From Parvibaculum indicum (lineage in GTDB: Bacteria > Pseudomonadota > Alphaproteobacteria > Parvibaculales > Parvibaculaceae), in contig NZ_JAASQO010000001.1 of NCBI RefSeq assembly GCF_011762095.1, forward strand, positions 62,001 to 126,000: a stretch of 64,000 nucleotides of DNA, given 5' to 3'. The position numbers were made by a program, and so were the translations under genes. Positions 12,111-21,302 of this stretch are shown in pieces. The first letter of the stretch is position 1, and every line of letters starts with the position of its first letter. A model generated the notes under the pieces. The model was not told where the DNA came from. It saw only the letters and a program-made list of their open reading frames with translations, and searched no databases.

Positions 12111-12623
12111 TCAGCCCCCGGCTTTCAGCTCGGTAACCCTGGCCATCATCTTTTCGCGCACCGATGCGGGCACGAAAGGCGAAATATCGCCGTCCATCTG
12201 CGCGATCTGACGCACAAGCGTGGACGAGATATGTCCCGTTTCCGGCGAGGCGGCAAGAAACACCGTCTCGACCTTCGGGTTCATGGTGCGGTTCATGCCG
12301 ACCATGGCTTCTTCATATTCGTAATCCACCGATCCGCGCAGGCCCCGGATGATGATGGAGGCGCCGAACTCGTCCGCCGCATTGACGACGAGCCCGGAAA
12401 AGGACGCGGTCGAAACCTTGCCGCCCATTTCCTTCGCAATCGGCGCGGCCTCGCGCTCGATCAGGTCGAACCGCTCGTCCAGCGACAGCATGGGCTTCTT
12501 GCTGGCATGAACGCCGATGGCGACCACCAGATGATCCACCACGCGCAGCGCACGCCGGATGATGTCCACATGGCCGTTCGTCATCGGGTCGAATGTACCG
12601 GGATAAAGCCCCGTTTTCGTCAT
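12111..12623 (-). CDS. coaD: Phosphopantetheine adenylyltransferase
   Basis: Fourth step of CoA biosynthesis: ATP plus 4'-phosphopantetheine to dephospho-CoA. The 170-residue protein starts MTKTGLYPGTFDPMTNGHVD with the nucleotidyltransferase motif TNGH and the C-terminal ISSTLVRQIA signature. The frame is open 36 codons further upstream, but that extension runs into a repeat element, and the ATG at 12623 gives the family N-terminus. It lies between gyrA and the cyclophilins, a gene order often seen in alphaproteobacteria. Confidence 0.95.
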   Translation of the reverse strand: MTKTGLYPGTFDPMTNGHVDIIRRALRVVDHLVVAIGVHASKKPMLSLDERFDLIEREAAPIAKEMGGKVSTASFSGLVVNAADEFGASIIIRGLRGSVDYEYEEAMVGMNRTMNPKVETVFLAASPETGHISSTLVRQIAQMDGDISPFVPASVREKMMARVTELKAGG

Positions 12624-12664
12624 GCCGGATTTCCCCCGCCGATCTTCCGAATGCCCTGATTGCG

Positions 12665-12797
12665 CTTCACCTCCGCCCTTGAGGGGGAGGTCGGCGCACC
12701 GCGCCGGGTGGGGGGTGCGGCCTTTCGGCATATCGCGGCTTGGGCGTTTGCCGCTTCACCCCCTCCCAACCCTCCCCCGTCAAGGGGGAGGACTTTG
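12665..12797. repeat. Palindromic repeat, family D, in the gyrA-coaD spacer
   Basis: Arms built on CCTCCGCCCTTGAGGGGGAGG and CCTCCCCCGTCAAGGGGGAGG face each other across about 70 nt that includes CCCCTCCCAACCCTCCCC. Repeats with this C-rich core are common between alphaproteobacterial genes. It fills most of the 207-bp gap between gyrA and coaD. The exact ends are uncertain. Confidence 0.7.
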
Positions 12798-12830
12798 AAG
12801 GGCATCGTTGCGTATCCTGTTTCCATCATG

Positions 12831-15689
12831 TCAGGCGTCGCCGCCGCCCTCGGCATCGTCGCCTTCTTCCTCGCCAGCCTCGCCGATATGCTCGACCGAG
12901 ACAACACGCTCGTCGGCCGCCGTGCGGAAAATGGTGACGCCCTGCGTCGCGCGGCCGGCGGCGCGGACATCGTCCACCGGGCAACGGATGAGCTGGCCCG
13001 CATCGGTGACCAGCATGATCTGGTCGTGCCCTTCCACGGGGAAGGACGCGACGAGATTACCGTTCCGCTGCGTGACCGCCATCGCAATAATGCCTTTGCC
13101 GCCGCGTCCGGAGGTCCGGTAGTCATAGGACGAGGACCGCTTGCCGAAGCCCTTTTCGCTGACGGTGAGAACGAACTGCTCTCTCGCGCCGAGCTCGGTA
13201 TAGCGCTCGGGCGAAAGCGTGAGTTCGTCGCCGCCCTCCTCGTCGCCCTCTTCCGGCTCGGCGATATCCGCCTCCGGCTCATGGGCCTCGTCCGACGCGG
13301 CACGACGCATGGCGGCGGCCTGTTTCAGATAGGCGCGGCACTCCGCCGGCGTGACGTCGACATGGCGCAGAATGCTCATGCCGATCAGCGTATCGCCGTC
13401 GCCGAGGCGGATGCCGCGCACGCCGGTGGAGGTGCGGCCCGCGAAGACGCGCACATCGGTAACGGGGAAGCGGATCGAGCGGCCCCCCGCGGTCGTCATC
13501 AGCACATCGTCGTCCTCGGTGCAGATCTGAACCGAGACGATGCCGTCCTCTTCGTCTTCCAGCTTCATCGCGATCTTGCCGCCGCGATTGATCTGCACGA
13601 AATCGGAAAGCTTGTTGCGGCGGACATTGCCGCTCCTGGTGGCGAACATCACATGGAGGTTGCCCCAGCTTTCCTCGTCTTCCGGCATGGGCATGACGGT
13701 GGAGATGTATTCGTCCTGCGCCAGCGGCAGGAGGTTGACCATCGCCTTGCCGCGCGAGGTCGGCGACCCTTGCGGGAGCTTCCAGACCTTCAGCTTGTAG
13801 ACCATGCCGTTCGAGGAGAAGAACAGCATCGGCGTATGCGTATTGGCCACGAAAATGCGGGTGACGAAATCCTCATCCTTGGTCGACATGCCGGAACGGC
13901 CCTTGCCGCCACGGCGCTGCGCCCGGTAAGTGGAGAGCGGCACGCGCTTGATGTAGCCCTGATGGCTCACCGTCACGACCATATCTTCGCGCTGGATGAG
14001 GTCCTCGTCCTCCATCTCGAATTCGGCTTCCGCGATCTGCGTCCGGCGCGGCGTGGCGAATTCGTCTTTGAGGCCGATAAGTTCCTCGCGAATGATGCCC
14101 AGCACCCGCTCGCGCGAGCGAAGAATGGACAGATATTCCTCGATGCTTTCGCCGAGCCCCTTCAGCTCGTCGCCGATTTCGTCGCGGCCAAGCGCGGTGA
14201 GGCGCTGCAGACGCAGGTCGAGAATGGCGCGGGCCTGGGTGTCGGACAGTTTCAGCGTGCCGTCATCGGCAAGCCTGTGGCGTGGATCGTCGATGAGACG
14301 CACCAGCGGCGCGATATCGGCGGCGGGCCAGCTACGCTCCGTCAGCCGCGCCCGCGCGGTGGAGGGGTCGGGCGAGGAGCGAATGATGCGGATGAACTCG
14401 TCGATATTGGCGACCGCGATGGCAAGGCCCACCAGCACATGGGCCCGGTCGCGCGCCTTGCCGAGCTCGAATTTGGTCCGCCGCGTGATGACTTCTTCGC
14501 GGAACGCCGTAAAGGCTTCCAGCAGCCGCTTCAGGTTCATCACCTCGGGCCGGCCATGGTCGAGCGCCAGCATATTGGCCGCGAAGGACGACTGAAGCTG
14601 CGAGAAGCGGTAAAGCTGGTTCAGCACGACATCGGGCACCGCGTCGCGCTTCAGCTCGATCACGATGCGCATGCCCTGCCGGTCGGACTCGTCGCGCAGA
14701 TCGCCGATGCCTTCGATGCGCTTGTCGCGAACCAGTTCGGCGATCTTCTCGATCAGCGTGGTCTTGTTCACCTGATAGGGAATTTCGCTGACGATGATCG
14801 CCTGACGGTCTTTCCGGGTTTCCTCGATCTCGACCTTCGCGCGCACGGCAATGGAGCCGCGCCCGGTGTGATAGGCCGATTTCGCCCCGGCCCGGCCCAG
14901 CATGATGCCGCCGGTCGGAAAATCCGGCCCCGGAACGAGTTCGATCAGTTCGTCGATGGAGATGTTCGGATTGTCGAGCAGCGCGACGCAGGCGTCGATC
15001 ACCTCGCCCAGATTATGCGGCGGCACATTGGTCGCCATGCCGACGGCGATGCCGTTGGCGCCGTTCACCAGAAGGTTTGGAAACTCCGCCGGCAGAACGC
15101 TCGGTTCGCGTTCGGTCGCGTCGTAATTGTCCTGGAAATCGACCGTGTCCTTGTCGATATCGTTCAGCAGCGCATGCGCGGCCTTGGCCATGCGCACTTC
15201 GGTGTAACGCATGGCGGCGGCGGGGTCGCCGTCCACCGAGCCGAAATTGCCCTGCCCGTCCGCGAGCGGCAGGCGCATGGAGAAATCCTGCGCCATGCGC
15301 ACCAGCGCGTCGTAGATCGACTGGTCGCCATGCGGGTGATACTTACCGATCACGTCGCCGACCACGCGGGCCGATTTGCGATAGGGCTTGTTCCAGTCGT
15401 AACCGTTCTCGTTCATCGAGAAGAGGATGCGGCGATGCACGGGCTTCAGCCCGTCCCGCGCATCCGGCAGCGCACGGCTCACGATCACGCTCATCGCGTA
15501 ATCGAGATAGGAGGTGCGCATTTCCTCCTCGATGGAGATGGGGGCCACGTCGCGCTCGGGCGGCGGGCCGCCGCCTTCGCCGTTTCCGGCGCCGCCATCC
15601 CGGCCGCCGCCTGAGCCGCCGTTCATGCCGTCCCCGTTTCCGGACATCGGCTCGTCGCCCGGCTGATCGGTTTCTGGAGTATCGGACAA
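12831..15689 (-). CDS. gyrA: DNA gyrase subunit A
   Basis: Breakage-reunion subunit of gyrase, 952 residues. The catalytic tyrosine is Y162 in [10 protein letters not shown] and the GyrA box QRRGGKG is present in the C-terminal domain, so the protein should supercoil. About 40 extra Gly-, Asp- and Pro-rich residues precede the conserved [10 protein letters not shown] start compared with E. coli. The residue matching E. coli Ser83 is Gln123 ([10 protein letters not shown]), while Asp87 is retained as D127. An acidic insertion ([12 protein letters not shown]) sits in the C-terminal beta-propeller region. Confidence 0.97.
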   Translation of the reverse strand: MSDTPETDQPGDEPMSGNGDGMNGGSGGGRDGGAGNGEGGGPPPERDVAPISIEEEMRTSYLDYAMSVIVSRALPDARDGLKPVHRRILFSMNENGYDWNKPYRKSARVVGDVIGKYHPHGDQSIYDALVRMAQDFSMRLPLADGQGNFGSVDGDPAAAMRYTEVRMAKAAHALLNDIDKDTVDFQDNYDATEREPSVLPAEFPNLLVNGANGIAVGMATNVPPHNLGEVIDACVALLDNPNISIDELIELVPGPDFPTGGIMLGRAGAKSAYHTGRGSIAVRAKVEIEETRKDRQAIIVSEIPYQVNKTTLIEKIAELVRDKRIEGIGDLRDESDRQGMRIVIELKRDAVPDVVLNQLYRFSQLQSSFAANMLALDHGRPEVMNLKRLLEAFTAFREEVITRRTKFELGKARDRAHVLVGLAIAVANIDEFIRIIRSSPDPSTARARLTERSWPAADIAPLVRLIDDPRHRLADDGTLKLSDTQARAILDLRLQRLTALGRDEIGDELKGLGESIEEYLSILRSRERVLGIIREELIGLKDEFATPRRTQIAEAEFEMEDEDLIQREDMVVTVSHQGYIKRVPLSTYRAQRRGGKGRSGMSTKDEDFVTRIFVANTHTPMLFFSSNGMVYKLKVWKLPQGSPTSRGKAMVNLLPLAQDEYISTVMPMPEDEESWGNLHVMFATRSGNVRRNKLSDFVQINRGGKIAMKLEDEEDGIVSVQICTEDDDVLMTTAGGRSIRFPVTDVRVFAGRTSTGVRGIRLGDGDTLIGMSILRHVDVTPAECRAYLKQAAAMRRAASDEAHEPEADIAEPEEGDEEGGDELTLSPERYTELGAREQFVLTVSEKGFGKRSSSYDYRTSGRGGKGIIAMAVTQRNGNLVASFPVEGHDQIMLVTDAGQLIRCPVDDVRAAGRATQGVTIFRTAADERVVSVEHIGEAGEEEGDDAEGGGDA

Positions 15690-15809
15690 GTGTTTTTCGT
15701 CTTCTTGAGCGCCCGCCGGGCGCGGAATATCCGGCCCGGTTACGCGGCATTTCGAGGGATGAAAAGAGGCCCCGGAAAAGCGCCGAATCCCCTTTTTTGA
15801 CTTGTCCGC

Positions 15810-15838
15810 AATCTAGCAGGTCGCCACCGTCACGGCAA
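15810..15838 (-). promoter_or_regulatory. Candidate gyrA promoter
   Basis: On the minus strand TTGCCG and TAGATT are separated by 17 nt, about 120 bp upstream of the gyrA ATG. A reasonable sigma70-type match found by eye. Confidence 0.4.
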
Positions 15839-15929
15839 CTTCAAAGAGCCCGAAGGAGACGGTGTAAGATATTGATTTAAAAGGATAAAAAGTCGCGGCT
15901 TCGGGGCGCCGGCAATACGGCAAATCAAA

Positions 15930-15965
15930 GGCCCCGCCCGCCCCTGTTTCGGGCGGCGCGGGGCC
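15930..15965 (-). terminator. Intrinsic terminator of ssb
   Basis: GGCCCCGC (15930-15937) pairs with GCGGGGCC (15958-15965), and CCGCCC pairs with GGGCGG inside, with a CTGTTTC loop. On the minus strand the stem is followed by TTTGATTT, 36 nt after the ssb stop. Confidence 0.65.
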
Positions 15966-16001
15966 CTGGAGCCTGACGCGCGGGAAAGCGCCGCGAACGC
16001 C

Positions 16002-16493
16002 TCAGAACGGGATTTCGTCGTCGAGATCCTGGGCGAAACCGCCGCCACCGCCGCCGCTGGAGCTGCCGCCGCCACCGCCGAAATCGTCATTGCCGTAGCT
16101 GCCGCCACCGCCGCCACCGAAGTCGCCACCTCCGCCGCCGCTGCGGCTGTCCAGCATGGTCAGCACGGAATTGAAGCCCTGCAGCACGACTTCCGTCGAA
16201 TAACGGTCCTGACCGGACTGGTCCTGCCATTTGCGGGTCTGGAGCGAGCCTTCGAGATAAACCTTGGAGCCCTTCTTCAGATACTGCTCGGCGATCCGGC
16301 AGAGCCCTTCGTTGAAAATCACCACGCGGTGCCATTCGGTACGCTCGCGGCGCTCGCCGGAATTCTTGTCGCGCCAGCTTTCCGACGTGGCGATCCGCAG
16401 ATTTGCGATCGGCCGGCCGTCCTGCGTGCGGCGGATTTCCGGATCCGCGCCGAGATTGCCCACCAGAATGACCTTGTTGACGCTGCCTGCCAT
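16002..16493 (-). CDS. ssb: Single-stranded DNA-binding protein
   Basis: 163 residues. The OB fold occupies about residues 1-110 ([51 protein letters not shown]). A glycine/serine-rich flexible linker follows, and the C-terminus ends DLDDEIPF, the acidic tip that recruits replication and repair partners. The ATG at 16493 matches the family start; the frame is open 70 codons upstream without support. Head-to-head with the PAP2-like gene across 208 bp. I looked for a GTTC-N7-GTTC LexA box in that gap and saw none. Confidence 0.97.
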   Translation of the reverse strand: MAGSVNKVILVGNLGADPEIRRTQDGRPIANLRIATSESWRDKNSGERRERTEWHRVVIFNEGLCRIAEQYLKKGSKVYLEGSLQTRKWQDQSGQDRYSTEVVLQGFNSVLTMLDSRSGGGGGDFGGGGGGSYGNDDFGGGGGSSSGGGGGGFAQDLDDEIPF

Positions 16494-16701
16494 ATTCGCC
16501 TCGCTGTTGTCTGCCCCGACAGGTTTATCCCCGTCGCCTCGTCTTGAACAGGCCACGTCGACCGTTGCCGGAATCGCGCAGCTCGTTTCGCTCCCCTGTT
16601 GTCCTATTGATAAAGCGGGGCAAACGCAATTCGGCATTAACCCTTCCCTAAATTCGCGCGCGCAATCTGGTGCCCGGGATCCCCGGGAGAGACGCCGGAA
16701 C

Positions 16702-17814
16702 ATGACCGACTACGCCACCATGCAGACCGAAAGCGGCGGAAAAGCCTCCGATATCTGGGCCGACGAGGTCGGGAAGGCCGTGACCGGCCACCGCCATTAT
16801 CTGGCGCTCTGCCTGCTCTGCGTCGCGACGGTCTGGCCGTTTCTGGCGCTTTCAGCCCCCGGCGGCGCGGCGCTCCTGTACCGGAACCTCATCACCCTCC
16901 TCGTCATCATGGCCGTCCCCTTCGCGACGGTCCTCGTGCTGTGGAGCGCCCTCTGCGCCCTGCAGGCCGGACGCGCCCACCCGCGCGAAACGCTGAGGCG
17001 GGTGCTGGCGGGCCGATATTTCGCGCCGGACCGGGTCACAGGCCTTTTGACCGTCCTCCTGCCGCTGGCCTTCGTGCTGGCGGGCTTCACGGCGATGAAA
17101 GTCCATATCGGGCACCTCCAGCCCTTCGATTACGACCGGCCCATCATCGAATGGACCCGCGCGCTCACCGGCGACACGCTGCCCTGGCAATATCTCATGG
17201 CCTGGTTCGGCGCGCCCTGGGCGATCAAGGCGCTCGACGGCATCTACTATCTCTGGTTCCCGCTCCTCGCCGCGACCTTCATTCTCCAGCTTCTCTCCGT
17301 GCGCCGCCCCCATCTGCGGCTGCAATTCATCACCACGCTGGCATTGAACTGGGGCCTGCTCGGCACCTTCGGCGCGCTGGCCTTCGCCTCCGCCGGGCCC
17401 GCCTTCCTGCCGGACCTCTGGGGCACGCCGACGCCCTTCGACGGGCTCCTCGCCCATCTCCACGCCATCGACGGCGACGGGCACGCCCTGATGGCGCTAT
17501 CGGTGCAGAACGGCTTGTGGTCGATCTTCAGCCTGAAAGGCGCCATCGCGGGCGCCGGGATCTCGGCCATGCCCAGCATCCACGTCGCCATGGCCACGAC
17601 GCTGGCCCTGCTCGGCTGGCGACTCGGGCGGCTCTGGGGCATCGCCTATACGCTCTTCGCCGTCGCGATCTTCATCGGCTCCATCATGCTCGCCTTCCAC
17701 TATGCGCTGGACGGCATCGCCGGCGCCGCGGCCGCCGCCGCGATCTGGACGGCGGCGGGCCGGATGATCGACCGGGCGCATCCCCGCGCACTCGAACCCC
17801 TCCCGCCCCGCTAG
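16702..17814 (+). CDS. PAP2-superfamily membrane enzyme, Aur1/Ipt1-like
   Basis: 370 residues with about seven predicted transmembrane segments. The C-terminal half has the PAP2-type phosphotransfer motifs: [10 protein letters not shown] (His near residue 294) and HYALDGIAG (His near 333), preceded by GIYYLWFP, which resembles the Aur1-type inositolphosphotransferase branch (PAP2_3) rather than soluble acid phosphatases. Likely activity: phospho-headgroup transfer or hydrolysis on a membrane lipid; the substrate cannot be told. The ATG at 16702 begins the family-like part; the frame is open far upstream over the ssb gene, which is a shadow. Confidence 0.75.
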   Translation: MTDYATMQTESGGKASDIWADEVGKAVTGHRHYLALCLLCVATVWPFLALSAPGGAALLYRNLITLLVIMAVPFATVLVLWSALCALQAGRAHPRETLRRVLAGRYFAPDRVTGLLTVLLPLAFVLAGFTAMKVHIGHLQPFDYDRPIIEWTRALTGDTLPWQYLMAWFGAPWAIKALDGIYYLWFPLLAATFILQLLSVRRPHLRLQFITTLALNWGLLGTFGALAFASAGPAFLPDLWGTPTPFDGLLAHLHAIDGDGHALMALSVQNGLWSIFSLKGAIAGAGISAMPSIHVAMATTLALLGWRLGRLWGIAYTLFAVAIFIGSIMLAFHYALDGIAGAAAAAAIWTAAGRMIDRAHPRALEPLPPR

Positions 17815-17886
17815 AGTTCTTGTTTTGTTCACACCCGGCGGCTAACATCTTCCCGTAAGCCTTGAGTCGAGCCGGAGAACATGCCC

Positions 17887-18081
17887 ATGAGCGCCGCGGA
17901 AAACTGGATGACCCTGTGCGACAATCTCGACCGGACGACGGACCAGTTCATGACAGCCCTTGAACGGGTGAACCGCCGTCTCGTCGCCTTCGGACGCCGC
18001 CCGCTGACGGAAGACGACCTTCTCGCCGCCGACAGCCTGTCCGCCAACGCGGATATTCTGCCTTTTCGCCGCCCGGATTGA
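17887..18081 (+). CDS. Small hypothetical protein
   Basis: 64 residues (66 if the in-frame ATG at 17881 is used). GGAG lies 9 nt before the ATG at 17887 and only 3 nt before 17881, favouring the shorter form. Mostly helical and soluble (AENWMTLCDNLDRTTDQFM, ALERVNRRLVAFGRRPL). No recognised domain. It stands between the PAP2-like gene and uvrA on the same strand. Codon usage is like its neighbours, so it may be a real short gene. Confidence 0.5.
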   Translation: MSAAENWMTLCDNLDRTTDQFMTALERVNRRLVAFGRRPLTEDDLLAADSLSANADILPFRRPD

Positions 18082-18205
18082 GACCGCCCCTTGAAGGCGG
18101 ACGCTCCGGGCTACATACATGAGTGGCGAGGGACGGAGCCTTCCCCTCGCCCCCGTATCGCCACGCCTCCATCATCGCGTTTTTACTGAGTACCGGCCCC
18201 CCGAC

Positions 18206-21200
18206 ATGAGCACCACGCGCAGCAAGAAAGCCGCCACCGGCAAGACCGACAAATCCACGCCGGCGGATTCCACAAAGGCGATCCGCGTCGCCGGCGCCCG
18301 CGAGCACAATCTGAAAAACGTCTCCGTGGAGCTGCCGCGCGACGAACTCATCGTCATCACCGGCCTTTCCGGCTCGGGCAAATCCTCCCTCGCCTTCGAC
18401 ACCATCTATGCCGAGGGCCAGCGCCGCTATGTCGAAAGCCTGTCGGCCTATGCCCGCCAGTTCTTGGAGATGATGCAGAAGCCGGATGTCGACCAGATCG
18501 ACGGCCTCTCGCCCGCCATTTCCATCGAACAGAAGACGACCTCGCGCAATCCGCGCTCGACCGTCGGCACGGTGACGGAGATCTACGACTATATGCGCCT
18601 GCTTTGGGCGCGTGTCGGCATCCCCTATTCGCCCGCGACGGGGCTTCCCATCGAAAGCCAGACCGTGACGCAGATGGTGGACCGCGTGATGGCGCTCGCC
18701 GAAGGCACCCGGCTCTATCTGCTGGCGCCCATCGTGCGCGGCCGCAAGGGCGAGTACCGCAAGGACTTCGCCGAGCTGCAAAAGAAGGGCTTCCAGCGCG
18801 TCAAGGTGGATGGCGAGTTCTACGAAATCGACGACGTGCCCGCGCTCAACAAGAAGCTGAAGCACGACATCGACGTGGTGGTGGACCGGATCGTGGTGCG
18901 CGACGACCTCGGCAATCGCCTCGCCGACAGCTTCGAGATCGCACTCGGGCTCGCCGACGGCATCGCCGTGGTGGAACTCGCCGATAAGAAGGAAGGCGCG
19001 GAAGAGGCCGAACGCATCATCTTTTCCTCGCGCTTCGCCTGCCCGGTGTCCGGCTTCACCATCGACGAGATCGAACCGCGTCTCTTTTCCTTCAACAACC
19101 CCTTCGGCGCCTGCCCGAGCTGCGACGGCCTCGGCACGCAATTCTATATGGACCCCGAGCTGGTGGTGCCCGATCCGGGCCTCTCGCTGAAGAACGGCGC
19201 CATTGCGCCCTGGTCCCGCTCCACCTCGCCCTATTACACCCAGACCCTTCAGGCGCTCTCGCGGCAATACAAATTCTCCATGGCGCAGCCCTGGTCGAAG
19301 CTCTCGAAAGAGGCGCAGGAGGTCATCCTTTACGGATCGGGCGATGAGGTCGTGACCTTCACCTATGACGACGGGATGCGCTCCTACAAGACCAAGAAGC
19401 CGTTCGAGGGCGTGATCCCCAATCTGGAACGGCGCTGGCGCGAAACCGACAGCGCCTGGGCGCGCGAGGAGATCGAGCGCTTTCAGGGCGTCACCGATTG
19501 CGAGGAATGCGGCGGCTACCGCCTGAAGCCGGAAGCGCTGGCCGTGAAAATCGCCGGCCTTCACATCGGCGAAGTTTCGCAAATGTCGATCCGTCAGGCC
19601 GACGAATGGTTCCGCGACCTCGACAAGCATCTGAACAAGAAGCAGAAGGACATTGCCGGCCGCATCCTGAAGGAGATCCGCGAACGGCTGCACTTCCTCA
19701 ACAATGTCGGGCTGGAATATCTGACGCTCTCGCGCAATTCCGGCACGCTGTCGGGCGGCGAAAGCCAGCGCATCCGGCTCGCCTCGCAAATCGGCTCCGG
19801 CCTGACCGGCGTTCTCTATGTGCTGGACGAACCGTCCATCGGCCTCCATCAGCGCGACAATGACCGCCTGCTCGACACGCTGAAACGGCTGCGCGATCTC
19901 GGCAACACGGTGATCGTGGTCGAGCATGACGAGGATGCGATCCGGACCGCCGATCATGTGGTCGATATGGGACCGGGCGCGGGCGTGCATGGCGGCGAAG
20001 TCGTCGCGGAAGGCACGCCGGACGACATCATGCGCAATGCCGACAGCCTGACGGGGCAATATCTGACGGGCTTCCGCCAGATCGAGGTGCCCGCCGAACG
20101 CCGCCAGGGCAACGGCAAATGGCTGAAGATCACCGGCGCCAGCGAGAACAATCTGAAGGACGTGTCGGCGGAAATCCCGCTCGGCGCCATGACCTGCGTC
20201 ACCGGCGTTTCCGGCGGCGGCAAGTCCACCCTGCTCATCGAGACGATCTACAAGGCCGTCGCGCGCAGGCTCAACAATGCGCGCGAGCACCCCGGCGCCT
20301 TCGACGAGATTTTCGGGCTCGAACATCTCGACAAGATCATCGACATCGACCAGTCGCCCATCGGGCGCACGCCGCGCTCGAACCCGGCGACCTATACCGG
20401 CGCTTTCACCTTCATTCGCGACTGGTTTGCCGAACTGCCGGAGTCGCGCGCGCGCGGCTACAAGCCCGGGCGCTTCTCCTTCAATGTGAAGGGCGGCCGC
20501 TGCGAAGTCTGCCAGGGCGACGGCGTCATCAAGATCGAGATGCACTTCCTGCCCGACGTCTATGTCGAATGCGACGCCTGCCACGGACACCGCTACAACC
20601 GCGAAACGCTGGAAGTGAAGTTCAAGGGCAAGTCCATCGCCGACGTGCTGGAAATGACGGTCGAGGAAGCCGCCGATTTCTTCAAGGCCGTGCCCGCCGT
20701 GCGCGACAAGATGGAGGTTCTGAAGCGCGTGGGGCTGGGCTATATCAAGGTCGGCCAGCAGGCGACGACGCTGTCGGGCGGCGAAGCGCAGCGCGTGAAA
20801 CTGGCCAAGGAACTGTCGAAGCGCGCCACCGGCCGCACCATCTACATTCTCGACGAACCGACCACCGGTCTCCACTTCCACGACGTGGCGAAGCTCCTCG
20901 ACGTGCTGCATGAGCTGGTCGACAACGGCAATACGGTGGTGGTGATCGAACACAATCTCGAAGTCATCAAGACCGCCGACTGGCTTCTCGATCTGGGGCC
21001 GGAAGGCGGCGACGGCGGCGGCGAAATCGTCGCGGCCGGGACGCCGGAAGACGTGGCCGCCGAACCGCGCTCCTATACCGGCCAGTATCTCAAGACCATG
21101 TTTTCCCGTAAGCCTGCCGGAAACGTCGCAAAGCGAAGCGCCGCCGCGTCCGGCCGCGCCGCCCCCGCCAAGAAAGCCCCCGCGGGACGGCGCAAGACGC

Positions 21201-21235
21201 CGGCCGCATCCTCCCGTCGCAAAACGGCGAAATGA
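18206..21235 (+). CDS. uvrA: Excinuclease ABC subunit A
   Basis: Damage-recognition ATPase of nucleotide excision repair, 1009 residues. First Walker [10 protein letters not shown] at 53-61; second GVSGGGKST, with a Gly where Ser is usual; signatures [12 protein letters not shown] and [15 protein letters not shown]; zinc-finger cysteines in [16 protein letters not shown] and in ACPSCDGLG. Both ends are extended by Lys/Ala/Arg-rich tails (about residues 1-25 and the last 35), making it longer than the usual 940-970. The ATG at 18206 was chosen over a codon 29 residues upstream because the upstream part is not conserved-looking; no good ribosome site is visible for either. Confidence 0.96.
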   Translation: MSTTRSKKAATGKTDKSTPADSTKAIRVAGAREHNLKNVSVELPRDELIVITGLSGSGKSSLAFDTIYAEGQRRYVESLSAYARQFLEMMQKPDVDQIDGLSPAISIEQKTTSRNPRSTVGTVTEIYDYMRLLWARVGIPYSPATGLPIESQTVTQMVDRVMALAEGTRLYLLAPIVRGRKGEYRKDFAELQKKGFQRVKVDGEFYEIDDVPALNKKLKHDIDVVVDRIVVRDDLGNRLADSFEIALGLADGIAVVELADKKEGAEEAERIIFSSRFACPVSGFTIDEIEPRLFSFNNPFGACPSCDGLGTQFYMDPELVVPDPGLSLKNGAIAPWSRSTSPYYTQTLQALSRQYKFSMAQPWSKLSKEAQEVILYGSGDEVVTFTYDDGMRSYKTKKPFEGVIPNLERRWRETDSAWAREEIERFQGVTDCEECGGYRLKPEALAVKIAGLHIGEVSQMSIRQADEWFRDLDKHLNKKQKDIAGRILKEIRERLHFLNNVGLEYLTLSRNSGTLSGGESQRIRLASQIGSGLTGVLYVLDEPSIGLHQRDNDRLLDTLKRLRDLGNTVIVVEHDEDAIRTADHVVDMGPGAGVHGGEVVAEGTPDDIMRNADSLTGQYLTGFRQIEVPAERRQGNGKWLKITGASENNLKDVSAEIPLGAMTCVTGVSGGGKSTLLIETIYKAVARRLNNAREHPGAFDEIFGLEHLDKIIDIDQSPIGRTPRSNPATYTGAFTFIRDWFAELPESRARGYKPGRFSFNVKGGRCEVCQGDGVIKIEMHFLPDVYVECDACHGHRYNRETLEVKFKGKSIADVLEMTVEEAADFFKAVPAVRDKMEVLKRVGLGYIKVGQQATTLSGGEAQRVKLAKELSKRATGRTIYILDEPTTGLHFHDVAKLLDVLHELVDNGNTVVVIEHNLEVIKTADWLLDLGPEGGDGGGEIVAAGTPEDVAAEPRSYTGQYLKTMFSRKPAGNVAKRSAAASGRAAPAKKAPAGRRKTPAASSRRKTAK

Positions 21236-21302
21236 GCGACACCCTCCCGACATCAAGACGTTTCCGTGAGGCGGCAAACTTCCTATAAGGGATGGTGATG
21301 AG

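Larger units (their letters stand above)
15690..16001 (-). promoter_or_regulatory. 312-bp spacer between ssb and gyrA
   Basis: Contains no ORF with coding support. From right to left in transcription order it holds the ssb 3' hairpin (15930-15965), an AT-richer stretch near 15850-15890, a candidate gyrA promoter (15810-15838) and a roughly 120-nt gyrA 5' leader. Confidence 0.5.

Noticed and set aside
12660-15614. A 984-codon plus-strand frame antisense to gyrA
   Set aside because: Shadow; composition follows the complementary gyrA codons.
16022-16145. Gly/Ser-coding low-complexity repeat near the ssb 3' end as a separate element
   Set aside because: It encodes the normal flexible linker of SSB and is not an independent repeat.
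17948-21277. A 1109-codon open frame antisense to uvrA
   Set aside because: It overlies the clearly conserved uvrA in reverse, lacks any known motif and is rich in His/Arg/Gly/Asp typical of antisense shadows in GC-rich genes.
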